In this document: piece after piece, positions 54,938-64,000 of the stretch
Numbering within the stretch: position 1 is the first letter of the stretch
Layout of the letters: each line of letters begins with the position of its first letter
Assembly: GCA_945860955.1 (NCBI GenBank)
Contig: CAMATH010000008.1
Span: forward strand, 1 to 64,000
Direction: 5' to 3'
DNA length: 64,000 nucleotides
From: Planctomicrobium piriforme
Lineage (GTDB): Bacteria > Planctomycetota > Planctomycetia > Planctomycetales > Planctomycetaceae
Program-made: the position numbers and the translations under genes
Notes under the pieces: model-generated
Told to the model about the DNA's origin: nothing
The model's input: the letters and a program-made list of their open reading frames with translations, nothing else
Databases searched by the model: none

Positions 54938-56221
54938 TCAAAACGGCGCTTCGGTTGAATGCACCGCCCCTTGTTGCGCCTTGGTGAACAGTTCCCGCCA
55001 GGCCTTGGAGCCGTCGTTCGGGATGTGTTCGAGATTCACGCCACGCGGGAAGAACGGCAGTTTCCCCCCTTGCCAGTCGGCCCAATACTGAAAGGCGTGG
55101 TTGTAGTACGTCGTCGTGCCGGCTGGCCAGCGGACGGCGAGCAGCAGTTCGGGATACGGAAACGGTTTCTCTTTCGGAGCGCACCGGAACTTTTCGATCG
55201 CCTCGAAATCGAGTTCGATTCCCAAACCCGGACCGGCGGGAACCGGAGCAAGGCCGTTTTGAACCGGCAGCGGGGTTTTCACGCAATCCCGTTCGTACAG
55301 TTGATGGCAATTCACCGAGGGCCACCGGGCGTTTTCCAAGACCGCGCCCAACTGCAGCGCGAAGGCGGCGGCGATCTTTGTCCCGACAATCTGCAGGAAG
55401 AATGATCGGTTGTTGACCTGGCAGACATGCGCCTCGCGCTGAATCCGCGTCGCGCCGCCACACAAAACAAACCCGTCGACCATCTCTTCGCGAATCGCCG
55501 TCTCAATCGGCGTTTCTCCGAAGTGGTGCGCGGTGTGCATCGAGAGGGGCACGTGGGTATGCTGCCGGAGGAACTTGTAACCGGCCACATCACTGTGGGG
55601 AATCGGACTCTCGAACATCACCACGTTGGGGAACTGTTCCAGATCCTTGAGGAGTCGTGTGCAGTGCGCGGTGTCGACGCCGAACCCGTTAAAGTCCATG
55701 TCGACTTCAAAGTGCGGTGGGAGTGTGGCGCACAACTTGCGGGTGTTTTCGACAACGTCGTACCAGGGACGCCCCTTCGTTTTGAAACTCGTATAGCCAT
55801 TCGCCTGCGCGAGCTGGCATTCGCTGATCCAGTCGTCAGCGGGCAGGTCGATATCCCACCAGGAAATGTGACAGCGGTCGCGATGCTGCTTCCCCAGCAG
55901 TTGATGCAGCGGCGCGTCCAGGATCTTGGCCGCCGCGTCGAACAGAGCGATCTGTAACCCCGCCCCCAGGGAATCGTCCCACATGTTCTCGGCGGGGTGT
56001 TTTCCAATCACCTTGCGACGGGCTTCGTCCGAGACTGTGGCCGCGCCCCACGTGTAGTAGACCATCGTCTCGCCAATGCCGACAACCCCGGAGTCGAGCG
56101 TCACCTGACAGATTTCGAACAGGGTCCAGTGAGGAATCTCACGGACCATGTTGCGAGCGGGGACCGGACGGAGTGGAAGGTCAACCCAAAAGGTCTCAAT
56201 GGACTTGACGGTGTGCGACAT
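54938..56221 (-). CDS. Enolase-superfamily (mandelate racemase/glucarate dehydratase-like) enzyme
   Basis: 427 aa. N-terminal capping part (MVREIPHWTLFEICQVTL), barrel with KTKG (Lys, about 155), metal-binding Asp/Glu in DMDFNG and VVMFESPIPH, and HHFGETPIE; C-terminal ELDFEAIEKFR. Glucarate/galactarate-type dehydration of sugar acids is likely; exact substrate unknown. Confidence 0.82.
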   Translation of the reverse strand: MSHTVKSIETFWVDLPLRPVPARNMVREIPHWTLFEICQVTLDSGVVGIGETMVYYTWGAATVSDEARRKVIGKHPAENMWDDSLGAGLQIALFDAAAKILDAPLHQLLGKQHRDRCHISWWDIDLPADDWISECQLAQANGYTSFKTKGRPWYDVVENTRKLCATLPPHFEVDMDFNGFGVDTAHCTRLLKDLEQFPNVVMFESPIPHSDVAGYKFLRQHTHVPLSMHTAHHFGETPIETAIREEMVDGFVLCGGATRIQREAHVCQVNNRSFFLQIVGTKIAAAFALQLGAVLENARWPSVNCHQLYERDCVKTPLPVQNGLAPVPAGPGLGIELDFEAIEKFRCAPKEKPFPYPELLLAVRWPAGTTTYYNHAFQYWADWQGGKLPFFPRGVNLEHIPNDGSKAWRELFTKAQQGAVHSTEAPF

Positions 56222-56368
56222 GGAGGGCGGGTGCGCGAGGGGCGGGGAAGAGGTGTGTGACTGGATCCAGAGCGGGTCAATTGGTCACATCCGGGAAAGG
56301 CGTGCCTTACGAGCCAGTGGACCAATCGACGGTGGATCTTAGGAAGCGTGGCTTACGTGTCCAATGGA

Positions 56369-57748
56369 TTACATCAACGCCGAGATCGGCTTCCCCTCCG
56401 GCAAAATCGCCACCGGGCGACCGCCGAAATCGTTGATCGTGCGCTGGGAATCGATCCCCAGATGTCGATAAACCGTTGCCAGCAGATCCTGGGGCGTCAC
56501 CGGATTGGAAATCGGATACTCCGAACGCGACGTCGTCGCCCCCACGACTTCCCCCATCCGCAGGCCCCCACCGGAAATGAACGCGCTGAACGCCTGGGGC
56601 CAGTGGTCCCGTCCCACTCCCGGCTGATCCGAGAAATTCTTCGGGGCATACGTCACGCGTGGAGTCCGCCCGAATTCTCCGCAGGCGATCACCAGCACTT
56701 GTTTGTCGAGGCCTCTCGCACCCAGATCTTCAACCAGCGCCGTCAGTGCCTGGTCCATCTGCGGCAATCGCTCGCGCTGCGCGAAGTCGAGATGAAACGC
56801 CCCCGCGTGGTCATCCCAACTGAAGTTCTTTGTAGTGTCGTTGGGAGCGGTCGCGTCGATGTTGATCACCGCGACCCCCGCCTCGGCCAGACGCCGCGCC
56901 AATAGACAACTCTGACCCCAGCGATGGCGACCGTAACGGTCACGCAGTCGGGGATCCTCGTTCGCCAGTTCGAACGCGCTCGCGACCCTCCGGCTCGTCA
57001 GCATTTGAAACGCGGCCGTCCGGAACACGTCAACCCCTTCGAGACTCCCGCGCAAATCCAGATCACGCCGGAAGCGATCGAACTGACCCGAGAGCGACTT
57101 GCGATCGTCGAGCCGACCGTTGTCGAGTCCGGTCGCCAACGTCAGGTTCTTGGGGGCGTAGTCAGGGACCGAGGGATCGCCCGTCTCGAATGCCTTGTGG
57201 GCGACCCCCAGATACCCGGTCTGCGTCATGAAAGGGGCTCGCTGCACACCCACGTACTGTGGCAAGCCGTCGGTGTGAGCCCCGCGAATGTAACTGGCGA
57301 TCATCCCGAAGTCGGGATGTTCCGACCGCGCTTGCGACGTCGGGTCGGGAACCCGCGGCGTTTTTCCGGTCAGAACTTCGATACTGCCGTCGTTATGCGC
57401 GGCCATTTCGTGGTGCAGCGACCGGATGATCGAAAACCGGTCAGCCATCTGCGCCTGTAGCGGAAAATACTCACAGATCTCCATCCCGGGGACGTTGGTC
57501 TGAATCGGGTTCAATGGGCCGCGATATTCCTGCGGCGCGTTGGGCTTCATGTCGTAGGTTTCGAGCTGACTCGGTCCCCCCCACATCCAGAACAGGATGA
57601 CGGAGGTCGCTGGCTCGCCAACTCCCGCCGCCGCCCGTCGACGCAACAACTCCTCCAGCGATAGCCCGCCCAACGCCAGAACGCCGGCCCGGAGAAACTC
57701 TCTCCGCCGCACTGGTCCGCGACAAAACAACCCGGGCATGTTCAACAT
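56369..57748 (-). CDS. DUF1501 family exported protein
   Basis: 459 aa from ATG 57748 (a further ATG at 57739 is possible). The upstream extension to 57961 is repeat-derived and rejected. Tat-type start (RRREFLRAGVLALGG), FWMWGGPSQLETYDMKP, IRSLHHEMAAHNDGS, VIACGEFGRTPRVTYAPK. Third DUF1501 of the window, alone rather than paired. Confidence 0.88.
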   Translation of the reverse strand: MLNMPGLFCRGPVRRREFLRAGVLALGGLSLEELLRRRAAAGVGEPATSVILFWMWGGPSQLETYDMKPNAPQEYRGPLNPIQTNVPGMEICEYFPLQAQMADRFSIIRSLHHEMAAHNDGSIEVLTGKTPRVPDPTSQARSEHPDFGMIASYIRGAHTDGLPQYVGVQRAPFMTQTGYLGVAHKAFETGDPSVPDYAPKNLTLATGLDNGRLDDRKSLSGQFDRFRRDLDLRGSLEGVDVFRTAAFQMLTSRRVASAFELANEDPRLRDRYGRHRWGQSCLLARRLAEAGVAVINIDATAPNDTTKNFSWDDHAGAFHLDFAQRERLPQMDQALTALVEDLGARGLDKQVLVIACGEFGRTPRVTYAPKNFSDQPGVGRDHWPQAFSAFISGGGLRMGEVVGATTSRSEYPISNPVTPQDLLATVYRHLGIDSQRTINDFGGRPVAILPEGKPISALM

Positions 57749-57867
57749 CGGAAATCCCATCCACAGATCACCAGAGCGCACTTCCATCAGCATATCGGCA
57801 TGCGTGGGGGATCGCCATCCCAACCATACACCCAGCGCTCTGAATTCCGACGTTGGGCACCGGCCGC

Positions 57868-57958
57868 CGAAGGACGGGTCTCTGACCCGTCCTTCGGCAA
57901 CATTTGAAACGGAACACAAACCGCCTTTTTGGGTGGACGGGTCGGAGACCCGTCCTAC
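57868..57958. repeat. Palindromic GGACGGGTC repeat, copy 2
   Basis: AGGACGGGTCTCTGACCCGT near 57871 and GGACGGGTCGGAGACCCGTC near 57936, ending CCTAC. Same unit as 51634-51713. Confidence 0.7.
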
Positions 57959-58080
57959 CAAGCAAGCGACTCGTTTTCGGTCGCCTGGGGTATTAAATCG
58001 GCATTGCCGACGCCACCAGATTTCTCCATAATCGCGCCGTTGTACGGATCACCACTTGTTCCCGAAGGAGTGAACGCCCC

Positions 58081-59004
58081 ATGGGCATTTTCAACGACAA
58101 TGCCGAGTCGATCGGCCGCACGCCGCTCGTTCGCATCAACCGCCTGACCAAAGGCCTCGGTGCGACCGTCCTCGCGAAAATCGAAGGCCGCAACCCCGCG
58201 TACTCGGTGAAGTGTCGCATCGGTGCCGCCATGATCTGGGACGCCGAAAAGCGGGGTGTTCTCAAGCCGGGGATGAGTGTGGTTGAGCCGACCAGTGGCA
58301 ACACCGGGATCGCACTCGCATTTGTCTGCGCCGCCAAGGGCTATCCCCTGGTGTTGACGATGCCCGAAACGATGTCGATGGAGCGTCGCCAGATGCTCAA
58401 ATCGTTCGGTGCCGAACTGGTGCTCACGCCTGGTGCCGAAGGGATGCGCGGGGCGATCGCCAAAGCCGAAGAACTCGCCGCCCAGCCCGGGTTCTTCATG
58501 CCACAGCAATTCAAGAACCCTGCGAACCCCGAGATCCACGTGAAGACGACGGGTCCGGAAATCTGGAACGACACCGACGGCAAGGTCGATTATTTTGTGT
58601 CGGGGGTAGGCACCGGCGGGACGATCACCGGTGTGTCGCGCTACTTCAAAAAGGTGAAGGGGCAGGCGCTGTACACGATCGCCGTCGAGCCGGCCGAGAG
58701 CGCGGTGCTGTCGGGCAAACCTCCCGGACGGCACAAAATCCAGGGGATCGGCGCGGGGTTCGTTCCCGACGTGCTGGATCGCAGCGTGATTGACGAAGTG
58801 ATCACGATCACCGACGACGAAGCGATTGAAACCGCGCGTCGGCTCGCGAAGGAAGAGGGAATCACCTGCGGCATCAGTTGCGGGGCCGCCATGGCGGTCG
58901 CGCTCAAAGTCGCCGCCCGTCCCGAGGCCGCTGGCAAAACCATCGTCACCGTCCTCCCCGATTCGGGTGAACGCTATCTGTCGACCGTGCTGTTTGCTTC
59001 GTAG
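58081..59004 (+). CDS. cysK: Cysteine synthase A (O-acetylserine sulfhydrylase)
   Basis: 307 aa. PLP-binding [10 protein letters not shown] (Lys about 42), [34 protein letters not shown] and [13 protein letters not shown] are family motifs. A strong AAGGAG lies 8 bp upstream of ATG. Makes cysteine from O-acetylserine and sulfide. Confidence 0.95.
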   Translation: MGIFNDNAESIGRTPLVRINRLTKGLGATVLAKIEGRNPAYSVKCRIGAAMIWDAEKRGVLKPGMSVVEPTSGNTGIALAFVCAAKGYPLVLTMPETMSMERRQMLKSFGAELVLTPGAEGMRGAIAKAEELAAQPGFFMPQQFKNPANPEIHVKTTGPEIWNDTDGKVDYFVSGVGTGGTITGVSRYFKKVKGQALYTIAVEPAESAVLSGKPPGRHKIQGIGAGFVPDVLDRSVIDEVITITDDEAIETARRLAKEEGITCGISCGAAMAVALKVAARPEAAGKTIVTVLPDSGERYLSTVLFAS

Positions 59005-59092
59005 CCCCCGTGACGGTCAATCGGTGCCCGACAGTGCGCTCCGTAGCGTGGAATCCAGTCCACGCGATACCGGTGATCAAGCCGTTGGACAG

Positions 59093-59122
59093 AAGCTGGG
59101 GGGGACAGAGTCCCCCCAGCTT
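59093..59122. terminator. Strong hairpin after cysK
   Basis: AAGCTGGGGGG/CCCCCCAGCTT, 11 bp, loop GACAGAGT. A second hairpin GCGGCCCCGC/GCGGGACCGC follows at 59194-59216. Both lie between convergent genes; a T-run is lacking. Confidence 0.4.
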
Positions 59123-59226
59123 GGGTGCGACAGCGTCGCATTTGTCGCCTGATACTTCCTACCAATTCAACCGACAGGGCGAATGATTTGGTTGCGGCCC
59201 CGCGAAGCGGGACCGCCTTGGGTTGT

Positions 59227-60411
59227 CTACTCCCGTTCCAGGTAATTGGTACTGACGAACAGCCCGCGCTCGTCAATCGCCGCCAGGTAGAAGACCAGTC
59301 CCTTTCCCTCAGGGAGCTTCGCCGAGATCACCCCCTCTTTCAGTTCCGCAGGGACCGACTTCCACTCCCGTGTTTGCCAGGGACCGCCGTCGGTGGTGTA
59401 GTGCAGGGCAACCTGTTTGATCGGTGACTCTGCGACGACTTTTGCGGTGGCGATTCCCGAATCCAGTTGGAGTTCCGTAAGCGTGGGTAGGGCGGGACCC
59501 TTCTTGAAAGCGGTATCAACAAACGCGTCGACCTCTTTGAAGGTCCAGATGTGTCCGTGCGGAAGCCGTGGAATGACCGACAACGTACGGGGCGCATCGA
59601 CCAGTCGATAGCACTTGCGGTAACTGTCGAGCGGGTACGCGAAGTCATTGGTTCCGTTGAGAAACAGAATCGGACAGGAGACCCCGGGCAAGTACTTCGA
59701 CGGGTCAAACGTCGTGACCCAACGGTCGCGGTGTGCCTCGGTCATTTTGCTGAATCGAGGTTCGACCCAGACGCTGTTGTCTGCGAGATGGCCGCAACCG
59801 TAGACGGGAACCGCGACTTTCAACCGGTCGTCAATTCCCGCGACGATACACGTGAGATACCCGCCCCAACTGATGCCCGTTACTCCGATCCGATCGCGAT
59901 CGACCTCGGGCTGGGCCGCCAGCAGCGAATGCGCTCGCAAGACGTCGGCGACCGCGTGATAACTCCACATATCGCGAACCGTCTCCGGGCTGAAGTCGCG
60001 AAATTTCAACTCATCGGACTGGTCTGGGCCGGCGTCGGGTAGCCTGCCGTTGGGACCGTTCCCTGCCAGGTCCATGGCGATGGCGGCGTAGCCTCGCTTG
60101 GCCCAGTGTTCCGCCCATTCCCGAAACGCCTTTCCGCCACCGCCGTGAACCAGCACCATCGCCGGGAATGGACCAGCCCCTTCCGGTCGGGCGTACCAGG
60201 CGAAGACACGTGTCGCGTGATTTTCGAACGGCTCACCGGCGTACCAGACCGGTTGAACCAGGCCGTCACGCTCGCCAAAAGTCGCCGCCGGTGTCTGTTT
60301 GAGTTCGTCCAGATTCCAAGGGCCTGAATTCCGTTCTCCCGCGTAAACGTCGAGGCTGAACGCGAAACTCAGAACAAAAACAACCACAACTCGCGAGAGA
60401 ATGCGGAGCAT
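59227..60411 (-). CDS. Exported alpha/beta hydrolase (acetyl xylan esterase/dienelactone hydrolase-like)
   Basis: 394 aa. Signal peptide 1-24 (ending DVYAGERN). Nucleophile elbow GISWGGYLTC, oxyanion region VLVHGGGGKAFREW, catalytic His in RLPHGHIWTF. Typical periplasmic carbohydrate esterase of this phylum. Confidence 0.85.
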   Translation of the reverse strand: MLRILSRVVVVFVLSFAFSLDVYAGERNSGPWNLDELKQTPAATFGERDGLVQPVWYAGEPFENHATRVFAWYARPEGAGPFPAMVLVHGGGGKAFREWAEHWAKRGYAAIAMDLAGNGPNGRLPDAGPDQSDELKFRDFSPETVRDMWSYHAVADVLRAHSLLAAQPEVDRDRIGVTGISWGGYLTCIVAGIDDRLKVAVPVYGCGHLADNSVWVEPRFSKMTEAHRDRWVTTFDPSKYLPGVSCPILFLNGTNDFAYPLDSYRKCYRLVDAPRTLSVIPRLPHGHIWTFKEVDAFVDTAFKKGPALPTLTELQLDSGIATAKVVAESPIKQVALHYTTDGGPWQTREWKSVPAELKEGVISAKLPEGKGLVFYLAAIDERGLFVSTNYLERE

Positions 60412-60467
60412 GCTGCGTCACCAGGGGTGTGAAACAAGTGGGGAACTCGACGTGAACTCCACGCAGG

Positions 60468-62183
60468 TTAACGCGCCCGGCGTGACAAATCACGATACAC
60501 GTCACGTGCCTGTTCGAATTCCCGCAACGCCTCGGGTTTCAACACGCCGCGATTCCGGGCAATCTCCCGTTCCATCAGATCGACGAAGTAGCGTACCTGT
60601 TCCCGACGGGGCACGATCTCGGCGCCAGCAATGGTGAAATGCCAGGGGGCGGTGTGGGCGAATCGCTTCCGTCCCCCCAAACGAGGTTCGATACTGCGAA
60701 CCACCAGCCAGCCGGTTTCGGTCACCTCGATTTCACGACGCGTTGTCGCCTGCCAGGCGCGCTCTGGCGTGGAAACCAATTCCGGGACGAATCGGTCGAC
60801 AACCTGACCATTCACCAGGATCTCGATGGTTGATACCGGTTGCTCGCTGACAGTTTCAATGTCCACCGCGAGTTTGCGCGGTGCTTTCCCCTCAAACGCA
60901 AACCGATCGCCCGCGAGTTTGCCATCCACCGTGGCAAATAACATCGGTCCGGTTGTCACAAAGCTCCGCCCCGCTTTTAGCCCCGCGAGCCATCCTTCGA
61001 CAGAGAACTTCTCACCAGTGTGAACATAGACGCGACTGTGTCCCAACGGAACGGGATGGACTCCTGAAGCGGTTCCCGCTGTGGGAGCGAGCTGAAAGCC
61101 ACAATTGAGCAGAGCGTAATAGACTTCCCAACCGGAATTCAACCAGCCCCATTCAGTCAGCGCGTCCGGTCCCTCCCGTTCCAGGGGCATCCACTCGGGA
61201 GGAGGAACCGGCGACTGTTTGAATCCGAAATTGGTCCGCCAGACACTGTTGTTCGAGAGTTCGAACAAGTCGATTTCCGCGACCGGTACCAGCATCATTG
61301 ACCAGGGCCAGGAATGCTTGTCGAGGTCGAGCAACGCCCCTTCCGCGTGCGCCCTGCGTGCGATTTCCCCCACCGGCGGGGCCAGCGTCTCGAATACCGA
61401 TTTGTGATTCAACAGGAACATCGCCCCCAGCAGGTGGGCTTTCCCATCGACCGAAAAGACTTCGTACTCCGTATTGCGCGGCAGAATCACATGGTGTTCG
61501 TCGACAACAATCGGGTCGGTCCCCCGATCTTCGCGCGGCCCGAATGGCGATGGTCCCTGCCTTCTCAATGGCGAAGGAAGCAGGTCGGGAGCCGCGTCGG
61601 AGCGAGTCGTCCAATACGTCACGGGAAACGCGACGTTCAAATCCTCGGCGAGCATCACGTTGGGCAATTCCACGATTCGCCGATGCACGTGCGTCTCGCC
61701 GGAATACCAACCCCGCAACCCAAGATCGATCCAACGAGTCAGCCGAATGGTCCGCTCGACAGGTTCGTCCGCGACCACAAACTTCTGTGAGACCGGCAGA
61801 TACTCCTTGCCCCGTTCCACCTCGATCTCGTACTCGCCAGGAGGCAGTTCCCGTCGAAAGGGATGAGCCGACACGGTGGTATGCCGCTCTTGCGACCCGG
61901 GCATGGGAACCCATTGCTCCTCGTACACCACAGCCGACCCGGCCTTGTCGGCCGATTGAACGAATAGCCATTCGCCTCGCGAATCCCGCAAATAGACCCG
62001 GGCGGCGAGCGGTCGGCCGGTTTTTGCGTCGACAATTCTCCCTTGAAACTCGGCGGCAAAGCTCAAATCGGTCGCGATCAACCCTGTCAGGCAGACGGCC
62101 GAAAGCCACTGCAGGAGAGTGGTCAGTCGCGCCGGCAATCCGGCGGAACGACAGTCGGAGGTTGGGGGAAGCATCGAGGTCAT
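60468..62183 (-). CDS. CehA/McbA family metallohydrolase-type exported protein
   Basis: 571 aa from ATG 62183. Signal about 14-44, carboxypeptidase-regulatory-like beta domain (FQGRIVDAKTGRPLAARVYLRD), then GWYSGETHVHRRI and HVILPRNTEYEVF, and LLDLDKHSWPWSM: His-rich PHP-type metal site. Substrate unknown. Confidence 0.75.
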   Translation of the reverse strand: MTSMLPPTSDCRSAGLPARLTTLLQWLSAVCLTGLIATDLSFAAEFQGRIVDAKTGRPLAARVYLRDSRGEWLFVQSADKAGSAVVYEEQWVPMPGSQERHTTVSAHPFRRELPPGEYEIEVERGKEYLPVSQKFVVADEPVERTIRLTRWIDLGLRGWYSGETHVHRRIVELPNVMLAEDLNVAFPVTYWTTRSDAAPDLLPSPLRRQGPSPFGPREDRGTDPIVVDEHHVILPRNTEYEVFSVDGKAHLLGAMFLLNHKSVFETLAPPVGEIARRAHAEGALLDLDKHSWPWSMMLVPVAEIDLFELSNNSVWRTNFGFKQSPVPPPEWMPLEREGPDALTEWGWLNSGWEVYYALLNCGFQLAPTAGTASGVHPVPLGHSRVYVHTGEKFSVEGWLAGLKAGRSFVTTGPMLFATVDGKLAGDRFAFEGKAPRKLAVDIETVSEQPVSTIEILVNGQVVDRFVPELVSTPERAWQATTRREIEVTETGWLVVRSIEPRLGGRKRFAHTAPWHFTIAGAEIVPRREQVRYFVDLMEREIARNRGVLKPEALREFEQARDVYRDLSRRAR

Positions 62184-62372
62184 GAACTGTGTGGCCCTGC
62201 GCGCGAAATGGAACCCAGCTTGAATTCCGACGGTGCCGGGTACGATACGACGGATCGGGTCGAGAGACAAACCCCGGTCAATCTCGAACACGACCAACAG
62301 ACTGTCGGCCCCGCTTGAGATCGCACCCGTCGACGATACAATCCGCGCTCCCCAACCGCAGGAGATTCGTCG

Positions 62373-63134
62373 TTGTTCAACCGCATCGCAGAGCAGTACC
62401 GCAACCGCACCGCCGTCGTCATTGGGGCGGGCGGGATTGGTGGCGAGATCAGCCGATTTTTGTCATCGCACGACGCCCGGCTGGTTGTCGCGGACCGTGA
62501 TCCCAAGTTGCTGGAGCGAATCGCCAGCCTGGGAGGGGGATCGGCCCAGATCACAACCCGGACCCTGGATGTTCAGGATGGCCAGGGGGTCGCGGACTTC
62601 TTCCGTTTCGTCCAGACGACGGTGGGGACACCCGACTTCCTGTTCTATACCGCCGGTATTCTGAATATTGAATCCTTCGCGGAGACCTCCAACGAGATTT
62701 GGAACCGCGCGGTGAATGTGAATTTGAACGGAGCGTTCTATTGCACGAAGGGGGCGGCGGATCTGATGCGCCCGGCGGGCAAGGGGAGCATCCTGCTATT
62801 GGCGTCCATCTCGGGAACAAAGGCCCGGTCTGGAACGCGGGTCAACCCGGTTTACAATACGACCAAGGCGGGGTTGGTGGCATTTGTGAACTCGACCGCT
62901 ATGCAACTGCGGCCATTTGGCGTGCGCATCAACTGCATTTCACCCGGGCCGACTTCCACCGCGATGATGGACGTACAGCCACCCCAGGTTCATTCGGCGG
63001 TGGGAGAGATCAGTCTCGACGGACGGATGAACAATCCGACGGAAGTCGCCGAATTGGCGCTGTTTGTGGCCGCCCATGGCCGATTTACAGGGGAAGATCT
63101 GGGAATGGGGGGAGGGGCGGGATTGGGGGGCTGA
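62373..63134 (+). CDS. Short-chain dehydrogenase/reductase (SDR)
   Basis: 253 aa, TTG start at 62373. Rossmann motif VVIGAGGIGGEI, DVQD, YTAGI, catalytic Ser in LLLASISGTKA and Tyr-x-x-x-Lys in VYNTTKAG. NAD(P)-dependent; substrate unknown. Confidence 0.88.
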   Translation: MFNRIAEQYRNRTAVVIGAGGIGGEISRFLSSHDARLVVADRDPKLLERIASLGGGSAQITTRTLDVQDGQGVADFFRFVQTTVGTPDFLFYTAGILNIESFAETSNEIWNRAVNVNLNGAFYCTKGAADLMRPAGKGSILLLASISGTKARSGTRVNPVYNTTKAGLVAFVNSTAMQLRPFGVRINCISPGPTSTAMMDVQPPQVHSAVGEISLDGRMNNPTEVAELALFVAAHGRFTGEDLGMGGGAGLGG

Positions 63135-63357
63135 AACGGGTTGGTGCCACGCCCTTCTTCGCAGAGGCTCTCCGATAGTGAACGCCCATTTTCGGAAAAT
63201 TCGCCGGTAAATTCCGCGAGTCTGCAACGTGTCGTCGAAACCACCGGCTGAAAAATGCTCCGCGAGACAAAATGGGGTCGGCTTGTAGTACAATAAAAGG
63301 GGTTGCCAGAACCCCTCGTTCGGTTCCCGAATCCTCACTTGCCGCACGACACCCGAT

Positions 63358-64000
63358 ATGACTCTGCCTTCACGCCATCGCTGGTTGATCCGCCTGACGC
63401 TGGTCGCGGCATTCGCCGTGGTTCGATCCGCAGGTTTGCGTGCCGAGGACTCCGCCAATCCCGAGGCCGCGACTCACTGGGCGTTTCGCCCGGTGACGCG
63501 GTCTGCGGTCCCTGTCGTCCAACGACGGGAACGGGTTCAAAACCCGGTCGACGCGTTTTTGTTGTCGCGATTGGAGGAAAAGGGGCTTTCCTTCGCCCCC
63601 GCCGCGTCCCGGCGCGAACTGATTCGGCGGGTGAAATTCGATCTCACCGGGCTCCCCCCCACTCCTGCGGAAATCACCGAGTTTGTGAATGATTCCGCAC
63701 CCGACGCCTTCGAACGGCTGGTCGACCGGTTGCTGGCCAGTCCCCAGTATGGCGAACATTGGGGCCGGTTCTGGCTGGATATTGTCCGTTACGCCGAGAC
63801 CGCCGGCTTCAACGCGGACCCGGTTCGTCCCCTTGCCTGGAAATACCGCGACTGGGTCATTCAGGCGTTCAACAACGATCTGCCGTTCGACAGATTTGTG
63901 GAACAGCAGATCGCCGGCGATGAGCTTTTTCCGGACGATCCGCAGGCTCGGCTCGCGACGGGATACATCTTGATGTGGCCCGACGAAAGCAACGCGTCGA
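63358..64000 (+). CDS. DUF1549 (PSD1-like) protein, truncated by window end
   Basis: First 214 residues of a PSD1-type protein without the N-terminal heme part: signal (LTLVAAFAVVRSAGLRAED), THWAFRPVTR, VDAFLLSRLEEKGL, then DUF1549 (GEHWGRFWLDIVRYAET, NNDLPFDRFVEQQIAGDE). Coding continues past 64000. Confidence 0.85.
   Translation, partial: MTLPSRHRWLIRLTLVAAFAVVRSAGLRAEDSANPEAATHWAFRPVTRSAVPVVQRRERVQNPVDAFLLSRLEEKGLSFAPAASRRELIRRVKFDLTGLPPTPAEITEFVNDSAPDAFERLVDRLLASPQYGEHWGRFWLDIVRYAETAGFNADPVRPLAWKYRDWVIQAFNNDLPFDRFVEQQIAGDELFPDDPQARLATGYILMWPDESNAS

Overview
The window looks like a chromosomal segment of a Planctomycetota bacterium (Planctomycetales-like). The grounds are three DUF1501 proteins, PSD1/DUF1549-DUF1553 cytochrome proteins, a high G+C content, exported caspase-like proteins fused to formylglycine-generating-enzyme (FGE/C-type-lectin fold) domains, and repeats typical of that phylum. 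No RNA operon or complete tRNA is present.

Layout. (1) 1-4050, minus strand: small metal-binding and orphan proteins, then a TraD/HerA-like DNA-pumping ATPase. (2) 4187-28397, all minus strand: nine caspase-like (peptidase C14) paralogues. Six end in one FGE domain, one (17056-19698) carries two, and two (8120-9697, 12685-14145) have other C-termini. Two copies of a small one-helix membrane protein, a CsgG/FlgO-like exported protein and a di-CxxCH cytochrome protein sit among them. One paralogue (10630-12621) has an in-frame TAA after its Tat signal. (3) 25542-25743: what I read as the wreck of a diversity-generating retroelement (DGR): an accessory-protein fragment joined to the 3' end of an adenine-rich template repeat, lying downstream of the caspase-FGE gene 26532-28397. 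An ORF-less group II intron (25822-26546) separates them. Variable regions of at least two caspase-FGE genes differ from the template remnant only at template adenines. (4) 28600-31444: ECF sigma factor, a putative membrane anti-sigma partner, and a divergent coiled-coil exported protein. Eight copies of GGGAAGATT-N13-CGT-like promoters lie before the sigma gene, the coiled-coil gene, the cytochrome gene, both small membrane protein genes and three caspase genes, suggesting one ECF regulon. (5) 31936-40133: plasmid-like genes (replication-relaxation protein, CHC2/Toprim primase-like protein, RepA with three iteron-like repeats, small orphan genes with shared C-rich leaders, a 73-bp inverted-repeat-ended element in three copies). 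It ends at a 3' half of tRNA-Arg(CCG), read as an attachment-site duplicate. Regions 1-5 therefore look like the right part of an integrated plasmid/ICE-like island whose left end is outside the window. (6) 40713-64000: ordinary chromosome: DUF1501, prs, gltA, PSD1 + DUF1501 pair, MoxR-DUF58-vWA operon, surE, enolase-superfamily enzyme, DUF1501, cysK, alpha/beta hydrolase, CehA/McbA-type metallohydrolase, SDR, and a truncated DUF1549 gene.

How the genes may work together (inference): an ECF signal switches on exported caspases whose FGE/lectin-fold C-termini act as ligand sensors, once diversified by a DGR. The cassette now lacks its reverse transcriptase here, so diversification is either over or supplied in trans.
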